Shown here piece after piece: positions 55,561 to 64,000 of a stretch of DNA of 64,000 nucleotides; the stretch's first letter is position 1, and each line of letters opens with the position of its first letter. This DNA comes from Procambarus clarkii (taxonomy: Eukaryota > Arthropoda > Malacostraca > Decapoda > Cambaridae). The stretch is taken from positions 20,380,167 to 20,444,166 of the forward strand of contig NC_091220.1 of NCBI RefSeq assembly GCF_040958095.1, read 5' to 3'. Both the position numbers and the translations under genes were made by a program. Below the pieces are notes generated by a model. It searched no databases, was not told the DNA's origin, and saw nothing but the letters and a program-made list of their open reading frames with translations.

Positions 55561-58500
55561 CAGCTCCTAGGAGGGCTAGGAGCTTAGCTCGACCTTGCAA
55601 GCACATCTAGGTGAGAACACACACACACACACACACCATAGTGTATAGTAGGTCACTGGAAACGGGAGACCTACCAGAAATATGGAAGACTGCTAATGTA
55701 TTACCAATATACAAAAAGGGTGACAGACAAGAGGCACTGAACTACAGGCCAGTGTCCTTGACTTGTATACCATGCAAGGTGATGGAGAAGATTGTGAGAA
55801 AAAACCTGGTAACACATCTGGAGAGAAGGGACTTCGTGACAAATCGCCAACATGGGTTCAGGGAGGGTAAATCTTGCCTTACAGGCTTGATAGAATTCTA
55901 CAACCAGGTGACAAAGATTAAGCAAGAAAGAGAAGGCTGGGCGGAGTGCATTTTCTGGGATTGTCGGAAAGCCTTTGACACAATACCGCATAAGAAGCTG
56001 GTACCTAAGCAATAGGAAGCAGAGAGTTGCGGTGAGGGGTGAGATCTCAGATTGGCGTGGTCATCAGTGGAGTCCCACAGGGCTCTGTACTCGGTCCTAT
56101 CTTGTTTCTGATATATGTAAATGATCTCTCAGAGGGTATAGATTCATTTCTCTCAATGTTTGCTGACGATGCCAAAATTATGAGAAGGATTAAGACAGAG
56201 GAGGACAGCTTGAGGCTTCAAGAAGACCTAGACAAGGTGAAGGAATGGTCGAACAAATGGTTGTTAAGAGTTTAACCCAAGCAAATGTAATGTAATGAAG
56301 ATAGGTGTAGGGAGCAGGAGGCCAGATACTAGGTATCATCTAGGAGATGAAATTCTTCAAGAGTCAGAGAGAGAAAAAGACCTGGGGGTTGATATCACGC
56401 CAGACCTGTCCCCTGCAGCCCATATCAAGAGGATAACATCAGCGGCATATGCCAGGCTGGCCAACATAAGAACGGTATTCAGAAACTTGTGTAAGGAATC
56501 ATTCAGAACTTTGTATACCACATATGTCAGACCAATCCTGGAGTATGCAGCCCCAGCATGGAGTCCATATCAAGTCAAGGATAAGACTAAACTGGAAAAG
56601 GTTCAAAGGTTTGCCACCAGACTAGTACCCGAGCTGAGAGGTATGAGCTACGAGGAGAGACTACGGGAATTAAACCTCACTTCGCTAGAAGACAGAAGAG
56701 TTAGGGGGACATGATCACCACATTAAAGATTCTCAAGGGAATCGATAGGGTAGATAAAGACAGGCTATTTAACACAAGGGGCACACACACTAGGGGACAC
56801 AGGTGGAAACTGAGTGCCCAAATGAGCCACAGAGATATTAGAAAGAACTTTTTTAGTGTCAGAGTGGTTGACAAATGGAATGCATTAGGAAGTGATGTGG
56901 TGGAGGCTGACTCCATACATAGTTTCAAGTGTAGATATGATAGAGCCCAATAGGCTCAGGAACCTGTACACCTGTTGATTGACGGTTGAGAGGCGGGACC
57001 AAAGAGCCAGAGGTCAACCCCCGCAAGTACAATTAGGTGAGTACAATTAGGCGAGTACACACACACTTTCACGCACATAATTAACACTGTCACCCACATA
57101 CGAATAAAGGAATATATAGGCTGCCTACAAGCCGGCCATACTCGCACACGCTCACCTGTTTACATTGCCCACAGCACTGGTTAGTGTTTTGGGGCGGTGG
57201 TTGATAATGATAGCCTTCGGGGCAAGACTCGTTACAATCTTTAATCGTCTCTCTCGCCTTCACCTCGCCTTCTTCGGTCTTCACACACTCCACACTTCGA
57301 CACCTTTCAGTTTTATTATCTCCAACCTGTCAAAATGTGTTTAGATTTTATATCTATATTCACTTTTAACACACAAGATTTAATGTAATTAAAACATATG
57401 ACAATGTAAGAACATAAGAACAAAGGCAACTGCAGAAGGCCTATTGGCCCATACGAGGCAGCTCCTATCTATAACCACCCAATCCAACTCCTATACATGT
57501 CCAACCCGCGCTTGAAACAATCCAGGGACCCCACTGTCCTAAGAACTAACTGTCAGGTTCTGAAGAGGAAAATACCTAATGGAGTTTCATCTGAAACTGA
57601 TCAGTTGTTGTAAATGGCCGGAGATCACATTGTAAAGTCGTCACTCACGACTTTGTGATTACTGAACTTTTAGGGGTCCAGGTAGCACAGTCGGATTCAT
57701 TCTCGACCCACAAATGGAGAATTCTGGGTTCGAATCCTGGGCAAGACAGAAATGGGTGCGTTTCCTATCACCTAATCCCCTGTCCACCCAGGAGTTAGTC
57801 GGCTTGTTGTGACATTACATCCTAGGGAGGGTCAGTAATTTAACCACGGGGAGAACCAATCATGTACAGTCTGTATAAACTGGATTCCTGTCCCCCAACA
57901 CAATTATTATTATTATAAATATTAATTATAGCCTATTAATCTTCAGTTTTTTTTTTTTTTTTTGAGATATATAGAAGAGTTGTTACATTCTTGTACAGCC
58001 ACTAGTACGCGTAGCGTTTCGGGCAAGTCCTTAATCCTATGGTCCCTGGAATACGATCCCCTGCCGCGAAGAATCGTTTTTTCATCCAAGTACACATTTT
58101 ACTGTTGCGTTAAACAGAGGCTACGTGTAGCGTTTTGGGTTAAATTACCAATCAAGCTGTCAATGCAATCAATCAGAGCTTTAATATACCAATGTGCTTT
58201 AATATACCTACTAATCTCTCTCATCTCATTTTTTTTCTTTCTTGCAATGTATCCGTTATCATTTTATTAATTCTGCTAGACTTTACCTACTTAAAATTAT
58301 CTGTTAGATTAAAGACCTACCCGAAACGCTGCGCGTACTAGTAACTTTACAAGATTGTAAATACCATGCTATGCATTCTCACAAACCCAATATACCTTCT
58401 TGTATCTTAGCGAAGTATCCAAAATTTGCTTACTGTAGGTGCAGCATGCACATGACTGTAAAGCTGCCGCCCAGTTGGGTGGGTGTGGAGCACATGATTG

Positions 58501-60203
58501 TAAAGCTGCCGCCCAGTTGGGTGGGTGTGGAGCAAGACTAGTAACTGTGTGACTCACCATAGATGTAAAGTGCCTTGTATAGTGACTGTTGTGAGCCTCT
58601 TGTTGATCACTTGTGACAAAAGATTATTGATGTGTGTATTTGTGCGGGTGATTAAATATGTATGTGTATGTAAATATGTATAAGTATGTATATATGTACA
58701 TGTATGATTGTGTGTACATGTATATGTAACATTAATAATTGTGTAACTAGCGTCAAAAATTGTTATTTGCTTAGCTAAACGAACTAGAGGGTTCAGTTCC
58801 TCAACCGATTATGTGCCTCTGTAATCCTTTACACCACCGCCCACGGGATGGGTATGGGGTGCATAATAAAGAAATTGAATTAAATTGTATATAAATAAAT
58901 AAATTATACTGAGTGGTCTGCTTCCTTAAACCACATGGATTCCTATCTACATATCTGTGATGTGCTGAATTTTGATTAAGGTTCTAAATAGTAACTGGCA
59001 AGTATACCTTTGTTGTAAACAGAGTATTCTCAAATTATAACTGAATGTGTATGTATGTATGTTAGCCATCATTAACCACGTTTTCTTTTATGAGCTTTAA
59101 AGTCAAGGTTTTCTTTTAAAATTAAATCTAGGGTATACTCAAGCAGGCCAGAATTTCATGTTTTCACATGTCTGATGATGCATTACAGTAGCATAACCTT
59201 ATCTGAAGTAGAGAAACATAACATCACCTTAATCTAATCTAATTAAGGATAGGAGATACAGAAGCACTAATTACCTAGTGTGTTTTAACATGTGTATAAC
59301 AAAGTTCCAATACATATACCCCTGGGAGGATATATGCTATGTGTGCTAGTCGCTGTTAAACAGTGTAAAAACTCTTGTACATATAAATAACTAAAAATAT
59401 ATAATAATTATATGACAGAATTAAACTGAGATGATAAGAAAAATAAAATTTAATTTAGGCTGCATTGAAATGTTGGATTATAATAATGTAATTAGAACCT
59501 GGCAGGCCTAAACTATTGTAATCTCAGGCGGACAGAAATGGTTGGGCACATTTCCTTTCACCTAATGCAGCTGTTCACCTAACAGTAAACAGGCACCCAG
59601 GAGTTAGTCAACTTGTCGTGGGGTTGCATCCTGGGAGGGGTCAGTAATTCGACCTTGGGGGGGGGGGAAGGGGGGGGGGGTGGACCCGGTAAATGCCTAA
59701 AGTGTATGAATACTGTCTGGCTTCCTGTCCCCAGACACAATGAATTAATAAAAGCCTGGTAGGCCTATACTATTATTGAGAGACAGGAGACATGTCAGGA
59801 TTGTCGAGGTTCATCTAGCCGAAGACAAGGCTGAAAACATACGTAATCAATGTACGAAAGTGGCGGAAACAATGAATTCACCGTTATGGTAGATACACAA
59901 AGCAACATAAAAGTTAATATACTCTTCCTGTGTTGTCTTTATCTTGTGTTAGTTAAATTTCACATATGATAACGACAAGCATGGCAGATGACTTACTTTA
60001 ATGATAACTCCGTTATCCTTACAAGCAATTTTCTTGATGACGGGGCAGCACTCATTTGGTACTCTCTTCTCCTCGTACTGGTCGTTGTCAAAGTGGGTAT
60101 TGCGGGAACATTCCGTTTGGACACACTGATAGTGAGGGTAGCCGTCAGAGTCCTCCAAGCACTTACAGCTCCGGCATAACCCGTCAAGCCACTTCCCACC
60201 AAT
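48297..60203 (-). CDS. vWF/hemocytin-like secreted protein, last six exons (309 aa, 5' incomplete)
   Basis: Exons (high to low): 59997-60203, 57156-57326, 53722-53811, 52439-52565, 50986-51132, 48297-48484. All boundaries are GT/AG and all phases agree. Residues 1-69 have VWC-type spacing: LCRSCKCL, CVQTEC, ECCPVIKKIAC. Residues 70-126 have CRSVEC, CNESCPEG and CCGQC. Residues 127-198 form another module (VGCPWKN, IPVGKIW, DNCTTYTC, then CPHFNPEC and GCCSYCG). Residues 199-309 form a C-terminal cystine knot with CYGQCNSST, STCKCCKP, LQCEFG and ECECQLC. This order matches the ends of von Willebrand factor, mucins and arthropod hemocytin/hemolectin, secreted proteins acting in clotting or barriers. 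CTCK domains typically dimerise by disulfides. The upstream exons are outside the window. Confidence 0.85.
48715..50870. repeat. 24-bp minisatellite, about 88 units, with higher-order structure
   Basis: Unit CACCTGGGGTCACAACACTG then TGGT. Variants GAGGT, AATACTGGGGT and CACCAGGGG mark a 408-bp higher-order period. It fills most of the intron between exons F and E. Confidence 0.96.
50986..51132 (-). CDS. vWF-like exon E (start of cystine knot)
   Basis: VCVPEEMPPQDTVGIF to CYGQCNSSTSYQ, with the C-x-G-x-C knot signature. The acceptor is AATAG and the donor GTAAGG. Confidence 0.87.
51404..51835. repeat. 30/32-bp minisatellite
   Basis: TAGAGCTCTCACTGCTAGCT then GTACTGTATG, about 14 units. Some have an extra TC (CTCTCTCAC) or GTGCTATATG. 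It lies in the intron between exons E and D. Confidence 0.95.
51840..52438. other. Intron, with a faint RT-like segment at 51880-52030
   Basis: 51880-52010 resembles the untranslated-looking strand of a CR1-type RT (compare 43310-43420), too decayed to name. The rest is featureless. Confidence 0.35.
52439..52565 (-). CDS. vWF-like exon D
   Basis: SSDVPTLVVDHIECPH to GCCSYCGQKQR. The donor is GTAAGT. The acceptor TTTATAG sits directly on the (TTTA)n end of a LINE B copy (52566 onwards). Confidence 0.85.
52566..52735 (-). mobile_element. LINE B 3' tail abutting exon D
   Basis: (AATA)n at 52568-52612, then GTTTATTCAGGTAAGGTACA, ATGCCTAAAGCCACTATTGC and GCAAAGCGTTTCGGGCAG, colinear with 80-225. 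A LINE D 3'-end scrap (GTATGGGCCAATAGGCCC) follows at 52912-52975 on the plus strand. Confidence 0.82.
53066..53144 (+). mobile_element. HP-1 hairpin retroposon, imperfect 11-bp TSD
   Basis: Flanked by TGACTGTGTTT (53055-53065) and TGACTCTGTTT (53145-53155). It has CGGGCTCACCATAGCCC and a perfect 10-bp stem CTACTTGGAA/TTCCAAGTAG (53102-53111 / 53119-53128), then AAATCTTAAACAAC. Confidence 0.65.
53380..53520. repeat. ACACATACATG-type simple repeat
   Basis: Irregular units of 20-28 bp built from CACACATACATGTATATACC. Confidence 0.8.
53722..53811 (-). CDS. vWF-like exon C
   Basis: VGCPWKNETIPVGKIW to YTCNKN, 30 codons, phase 0. The donor is GTAAGT and the acceptor GGTAG. Confidence 0.82.
54236..54492 (-). 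mobile_element. tRNA-derived SINE S2, complete
   Basis: On the minus strand the head folds as a tRNA: acceptor arms GCCTCGT and ACGAGGC pair perfectly, the anticodon arm CAGGA-CTCGTAA-TTCTG gives CGT (Thr-like), and box B is GGGTTCGATTCCC. The D arm is poor. The core CAGTAAATAGGTACCTGGGG follows, and the end is ATCTCAAGATAACCTCAAGA. Confidence 0.8.
54500..54920. other. No gene; C-rich simple sequence at 54720-54915
   Basis: Runs of C up to 13 mixed with CACACA; otherwise nothing recognised. Confidence 0.6.
54925..55375 (+). mobile_element. CR1-like LINE C-terminal fragment
   Basis: Frames read KLEKVQRHGS-like, LKDKSYKERLEALNMPKLDD, RGDMITTYKIVTGI, IFANRVVDGWNKL and VSSFKALYD, the usual CR1-type C-terminal tail. 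It ends with TGTAACTACACTTAGGTAATT. Confidence 0.7.
55465..55560. repeat. (GT)n microsatellite
   Basis: About 45 GT dinucleotides with a few GC interruptions, ending GCGCGCG. Confidence 0.97.
55625..57065 (+). mobile_element. CR1-like LINE, RT half and 3' end, in the vWF-like intron
   Basis: Frames: 55611-56015 with VLPIYKKGDRQEALNYRPVS, RQHGFREGKSCLTGLIEFY and CRKAFDTIPH (motif A, with C where D is expected in the first position); 56039-56275 with [20 protein letters not shown] and FADDAKI; 56295-56714 with KDLGVDI, TTYVRPILEYAAPAWSPY and ELRGMSYEERLRELNL; 56711-56953 with FFSVRVVDKWNAL. Breaks at about 56015, 56275 and 56710. The 3' end is CCCGCAAGTACAATTAGGTG. It is antisense to the host gene. 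Confidence 0.88.
57156..57326 (-). CDS. vWF-like exon B
   Basis: VGDNKTERCRSVECVK to CCGQCKQ, 57 codons, phase 0. The donor is GTGAGC and the acceptor TGACAG. Confidence 0.85.
57413..57545 (-). mobile_element. LINE D 3' tail
   Basis: AACATAAGAACAAAGGCAAC, GCAGAAGGCCTATTGGCCC and CCCGCGCTTGAAACAATCC are the reverse complement of the tail at 4190-4342. Confidence 0.78.
57668..57905 (+). mobile_element. tRNA-derived SINE S4
   Basis: The head has GGTAGCACAGTCGGATTC (box A-like) and GGGTTCGAATCCTGG (box B). The core is CACCCAGGAGTTAGTCGGCT and the tail GGATTCCTGTCCCC then (ATT)n. Confidence 0.7.
57948..58135 (-). mobile_element. SINE S1, 3' half
   Basis: Poly(T) then GAGATATATAGAAGAGTTGT, GCCACTAGTACGCGTAGCG, GCCGCGAAGAATCGTTTTTT and TTAAACAGAGGCTAC. 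The tRNA head is missing. Confidence 0.8.
58140..58403 (+). mobile_element. LINE A 3' tail
   Basis: Reverse complement of 6560-6800: CAATCAGAGCTTTAATATAC, TACTTAAAATTATCTGTTAG, CGAAACGCTGCGCGTACTAG. It ends at CTTCTTGTAT, immediately followed by LINE C. Confidence 0.8.
58404..58885 (+). mobile_element. LINE C 3' part, uninterrupted copy with two 42-bp units
   Basis: Starts in the coding end (LAKYPKFAYCR), runs through two copies of the 42-bp unit to TAG, then the 3' UTR and an (ATAA)n end near 58885. It preserves the empty site for the LINE inserted at 10644. Confidence 0.85.
58890..59490. other. Intron sequence, nothing recognised
   Basis: AT-rich, no gene or repeat named. Confidence 0.45.
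59495..59745 (+). mobile_element. SINE S4, diverged copy
   Basis: Core CAGTAAACAGGCACCCAGGA then GTTAGTCAACTTGTCG and GTCAGTAATTCGACC. It ends GGCTTCCTGTCCCCAGACAC, as in 57885. A G-run (59656-59680) interrupts it. Confidence 0.65.
59997..60203 (-). CDS. vWF-like exon A (VWC module)
   Basis: GGKWLDGLCRSCKCL to CKDNGVIIK. The donor is GTAAGT and the exon has 69 codons, phase 0. The acceptor (GGCCAG) has a weak pyrimidine tract. Confidence 0.8.
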
Positions 60204-60538
60204 CTGGCCGATGAAACATAGAGTCATTTCACCGAGGATTTTATCAATTTGCATAAAATAGCCAAGTTTTGCTCACAATAAAGCCATATAATACAGAGTA
60301 TATAGAATAATTATACACAATATGTTACCAGTGTGACGGTAACGATATGTCAATATATCTGCAATGAGTGGCTAAAACTATATATTATGGATACATGATT
60401 CTAAAACAAAAATACACCTCTGATTATTGAAAATAAATCACTAATGTTTAATGAACATTCACAAATGTCAATATAATTTTATTCAAAATTATATGAAGAA
60501 GTAACATTAGAAGTACTGACTTTTTTGTAGCTGATGTG

Positions 60539-63500
60539 TGTTGACCATTAACCACACTAGTCCTAGCTGTAGTGTTGACCATTAACCACACTAGTCCTAG
60601 CTGTAGTGTTGACCATTAACCACACTAGTCCTAGCTGTAGTGTTGACCATTAACCACACTAGTCCTAGCTGTAGTGTTGACCATTAACCACACTAGTCCT
60701 AGCTGTAGTGTTGACCATTAACCACACTAGTCCTAGCTGTAGTGTTGACCATTAACCACACTAGTCCTAGCTGTAGTGTTGACCATTAACCACACTAGTC
60801 CTAGCTGTAGTGTTGACCATTAACCACACTAGTCCTAGCTGTAGTGTTGACCATTAACCACACTAGTTCCTAGCTGTAGTGTTGACCATTAACCACACTA
60901 GTCCTAGCTGTAGTGTTGACCATTAACCACACTAGTCCTAGCTGTAGTGTTGACCATTAACCACACTAGTTCCTAGCTGTAGTGTTGACCATTAACCACA
61001 CTAGTTCCTAGCTGTAGTGTTGACCATTAACCACACTAGTTCCTAGCTGTAGTGTTGACCATTAACCACACTAGTTCCTAGCTGTAGTGTTGACCATTAA
61101 CCACACTAGTCCTAGCTGTAGTGTTGACCATTAACCACACTAGTCCTAGCTGTAGTGTTGACCATTAACCACACTAGTTCCTAGCTGTAGTGTTGACCAT
61201 TAACCACACTAGTTCCTAGCTGTAGTGTTGACCATTAACCACACTAGTCCTAGCTGTAGTGTTGACCATTAACCACACTAGTTCCTAGCTGTAGTGTTGA
61301 CCATTAACCACACTAGTTCCTAGCTGTAGTGTTGACCATTAACCACACTAGTTCCTAGCTGTAGTGTTGACCATTAACCACACTAGTCCTAGCTGTAGTG
61401 TTGACCATTAACCACACTAGTCCTAGCTGTAGTGTTGACCATTAACCACACTAGTTCCTAGCTGTAGTGTTGACCATTAACCACACTAGTTCCTAGCTGT
61501 AGTGTTGACCATTAACCACACTAGTCCTAGCTGTAGTGTTGACCATTAACCACACTAGTGCCTAGCTGTAGTGTTGACCATTAACCACACTAGTCCTAGC
61601 TGTAGTGTTGACCATTAACCACACTAGTCCTAGCTGTAGTGTTGACCATTAACCGCACTAGTTCCTAGCTGTAGTGTTGACCATTAACCGCACTAGTTCC
61701 TAGCTGTAGTGTTGACCATTAACCGCACTAGTTCCTAGCTGTAGTGTTGACCATTAACCACACTAGTTCCTAGCTGTAGTGTTGACCATTAACCACACTA
61801 GTTCCTAGCTGTAGTGTTGACCATTAACCACACTAGTTCCTAGCTGTAGTGTTGACCATTAACCACACTAGTCCTAGCTGTAGTGTTGACCATTAACCAC
61901 ACTAGTCCTAGCTGTAGTGTTGACCATTAACCACACTAGTCCTAGCTGTAGTGTTGACCATTAACCACACTAGTCCTAGCTGTAGTGTTGACCATTAACC
62001 ACACTAGTCCTAGCTGTAGTGTTGACCATTAACCACACTAGTCCTAGCTGTAGTGTTGACCATTAACCACACTAGTTCCTAGCTGTAGTGTTGACCATTA
62101 ACCACACTAGTCCTAGCTGTAGTGTTGACCATTAACCACACTAGTCCTAGCTGTAGTGTTGACCATTAACCACACTAGTTCCTAGCTGTAGTGTTGACCA
62201 TTAACCACACTAGTTCCTAGCTGTAGTGTTGACCATTAACCACACTAGTTCCTAGCTGTAGTGTTGACCATTAACCACACTAGTTCCTAGCTGTAGTGTT
62301 GACCATTAACCACACTAGTCCTAGCTGTAGTGTTGACCATTAACCACACTAGTCCTAGCTGTAGTGTTGACCATTAACCACACTAGTTCCTAGCTGTAGT
62401 GTTGACCATTAACCACACTAGTTCCTAGCTGTAGTGTTGACCATTAACCACACTAGTCCTAGCTGTAGTGTTGACCATTAACCACACTAGTGCCTAGCTG
62501 TAGTGTTGACCATTAACCACACTAGTCCTAGCTGTAGTGTTGACCATTAACCACACTAGTCCTAGCTGTAGTGTTGACCATTAACCGCACTAGTTCCTAG
62601 CTGTAGTGTTGACCATTAACCGCACTAGTTCCTAGCTGTAGTGTTGACCATTAACCGCACTAGTTCCTAGCTGTAGTGTTGACCATTAACCACACTAGTC
62701 CTAGCTGTAGTGTTGACCATTAACCACACTAGTTCCTAGCTGTAGTGTTGACCATTAACCACACTAGTTCCTAGCTGTAGTGTTGACCATTAACCACACT
62801 AGTCCTAGCTGTAGTGTTGACCATTAACCACACTAGTGCCTAGCTGTAGTGTTGACCATTAACCACACTAGTCCTAGCTGTAGTGTTGACCATTAACCAC
62901 ACTAGTCCTAGCTGTAGTGTTGACCATTAACCGCACTAGTTCCTAGCTGTAGTGTTGACCATTAACCGCACTAGTTCCTAGCTGTAGTGTTGACCATTAA
63001 CCGCACTAGTTCCTAGCTGTAGTGTTGACCATTAACCACACTAGTTCCTAGCTGTAGTGTTGACCATTAACCACACTAGTTCCTAGCTGTAGTGTTGACC
63101 ATTAACCACACTAGTTCCTAGCTGTAGTGTTGACCATTAACCACACTAGTGCCTAGCTGTAGTGTTGACCATTAACCACACTAGTCCTAGCTGTAGTGTT
63201 GACCATTAACCACACTAGTGCCTAGCTGTAGTGTTGACCATTAACCACACTAGTCCTAGCTGTAGTGTTGACCATTAACCGCACTAGTTCCTAGCTGTAG
63301 TGTTGACCATTAACCGCACTAGTTCCTAGCTGTAGTGTTGACCATTAACCGCACTAGTTCCTAGCTGTAGTGTTGACCATTAACCACACTAGTTCCTAGC
63401 TGTAGTGTTGACCATTAACCACACTAGTTCCTAGCTGTAGTGTTGACCATTAACCACACTAGTTCCTAGCTGTAGTGTTGACCATTAACCACACTAGTGC

Positions 63501-64000
63501 CTAGCTGTAGTGTTGACCATTAACCACACTAGTCCTAGCTGTAGTGTTGACCATTAACCACACTAGTGCCTAGCTGTAGTGTTGACCATTAACCACACTA
63601 GTCCTAGCTGTAGTGTTGACCATTAACCACACTAGTCCTAGCTGTAGTGTTGACCATTAACCGCACTAGTTCCTAGCTGTAGTGTTGACCATTAACCACA
63701 CTAGTTCCTAGCTGTAGTGTTGACCATTAACCACACTAGTCCTAGCTGTAGTGTTGACCATTAACCACACTAGTCCTAGCTGTAGTGTTGACCATTAACC
63801 ACACTAGTCCTAGCTGTAGTGTTGACCATTAACCACACTAGTCCTAGCTGTAGTGTTGACCATTAACCACACTAGTCCTAGCTGTAGTGTTGACCATTAA
63901 CCACACTAGTCCTAGCTGTAGTGTTGACCATTAACCACACTAGTCCTAGCTGTAGTGTTGACCATTAACCACACTAGTCCTAGCTGTAGTGTTGACCATT
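60539..64000. repeat. 34/35-bp minisatellite, about 100 units, running off the window
   Basis: Unit TGTTGACCATTAACCACACT then AGTCCTAGCTGTAG (34 bp), or AGTTCC/AGTGCC (35 bp). ACCGCAC variants cluster in threes and mark a higher-order period near 346-348 bp. It lies upstream of exon A, so probably in an intron. Confidence 0.97.

Noticed and set aside
60539-64000. CRISPR-like regular repeat array
   Set aside because: Units are contiguous, with no unique spacers, no leader and no cas genes, in an animal genome. It is a minisatellite.

Overview
The window is animal nuclear DNA, most likely from a decapod crustacean and probably a crayfish. This rests on intron-split genes with GT/AG boundaries, a very high load of LINE and tRNA-derived SINE fragments, many minisatellites, and several dispersed repeats I associate with decapod genomes. 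That placement is recognition rather than a search. There is nothing prokaryotic here: no operons, no CRISPR array and no rRNA.

Three host genes can be supported, all on the minus strand. (1) 25483-36449 holds a complete nine-exon sugar transporter of the SLC2/Tret1 type. Every splice phase matches and the exons add up to 580 residues. (2) 48297-60203 holds the last six exons (309 residues) of a secreted von Willebrand factor / hemocytin-like protein with VWC cysteine modules and a C-terminal cystine knot. Its 5' part lies beyond the window. (3) 5697-6103 holds two in-phase exons that look like the start of a condensation/acyltransferase-like protein; this call is tentative.

Layout. 0-9 kb: LINE fragments (families called A, B, C and D here), a 50-copy minisatellite and the acyltransferase-like exons. 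9.8-17 kb: a nested pair in which a roughly 6.06-kb RNase H-bearing LINE sits inside an antisense LINE C, flanked by an 8-bp target-site duplication. 17-22 kb: small hairpin-chain retroposons and a LINE with a coiled-coil ORF1. 22-37 kb: the transporter gene with repeat-filled introns. 37-46 kb: more LINE/SINE debris and a two-part minisatellite. 46-64 kb: the VWC/CTCK gene, whose introns and flanks carry five separate minisatellites.

The least ordinary material is a set of very small mobile elements. One type (HP-1/HP-2) is almost wholly a chain of short perfect hairpins. HP-1 ends in (AAC)n and four copies each have their own target-site duplication. Another is a foldback element that exists as a one-arm copy and as a two-arm palindrome, both flanked by 13-bp duplications. 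Long open frames through the minisatellites are by-products of repeat composition and are not annotated as genes.
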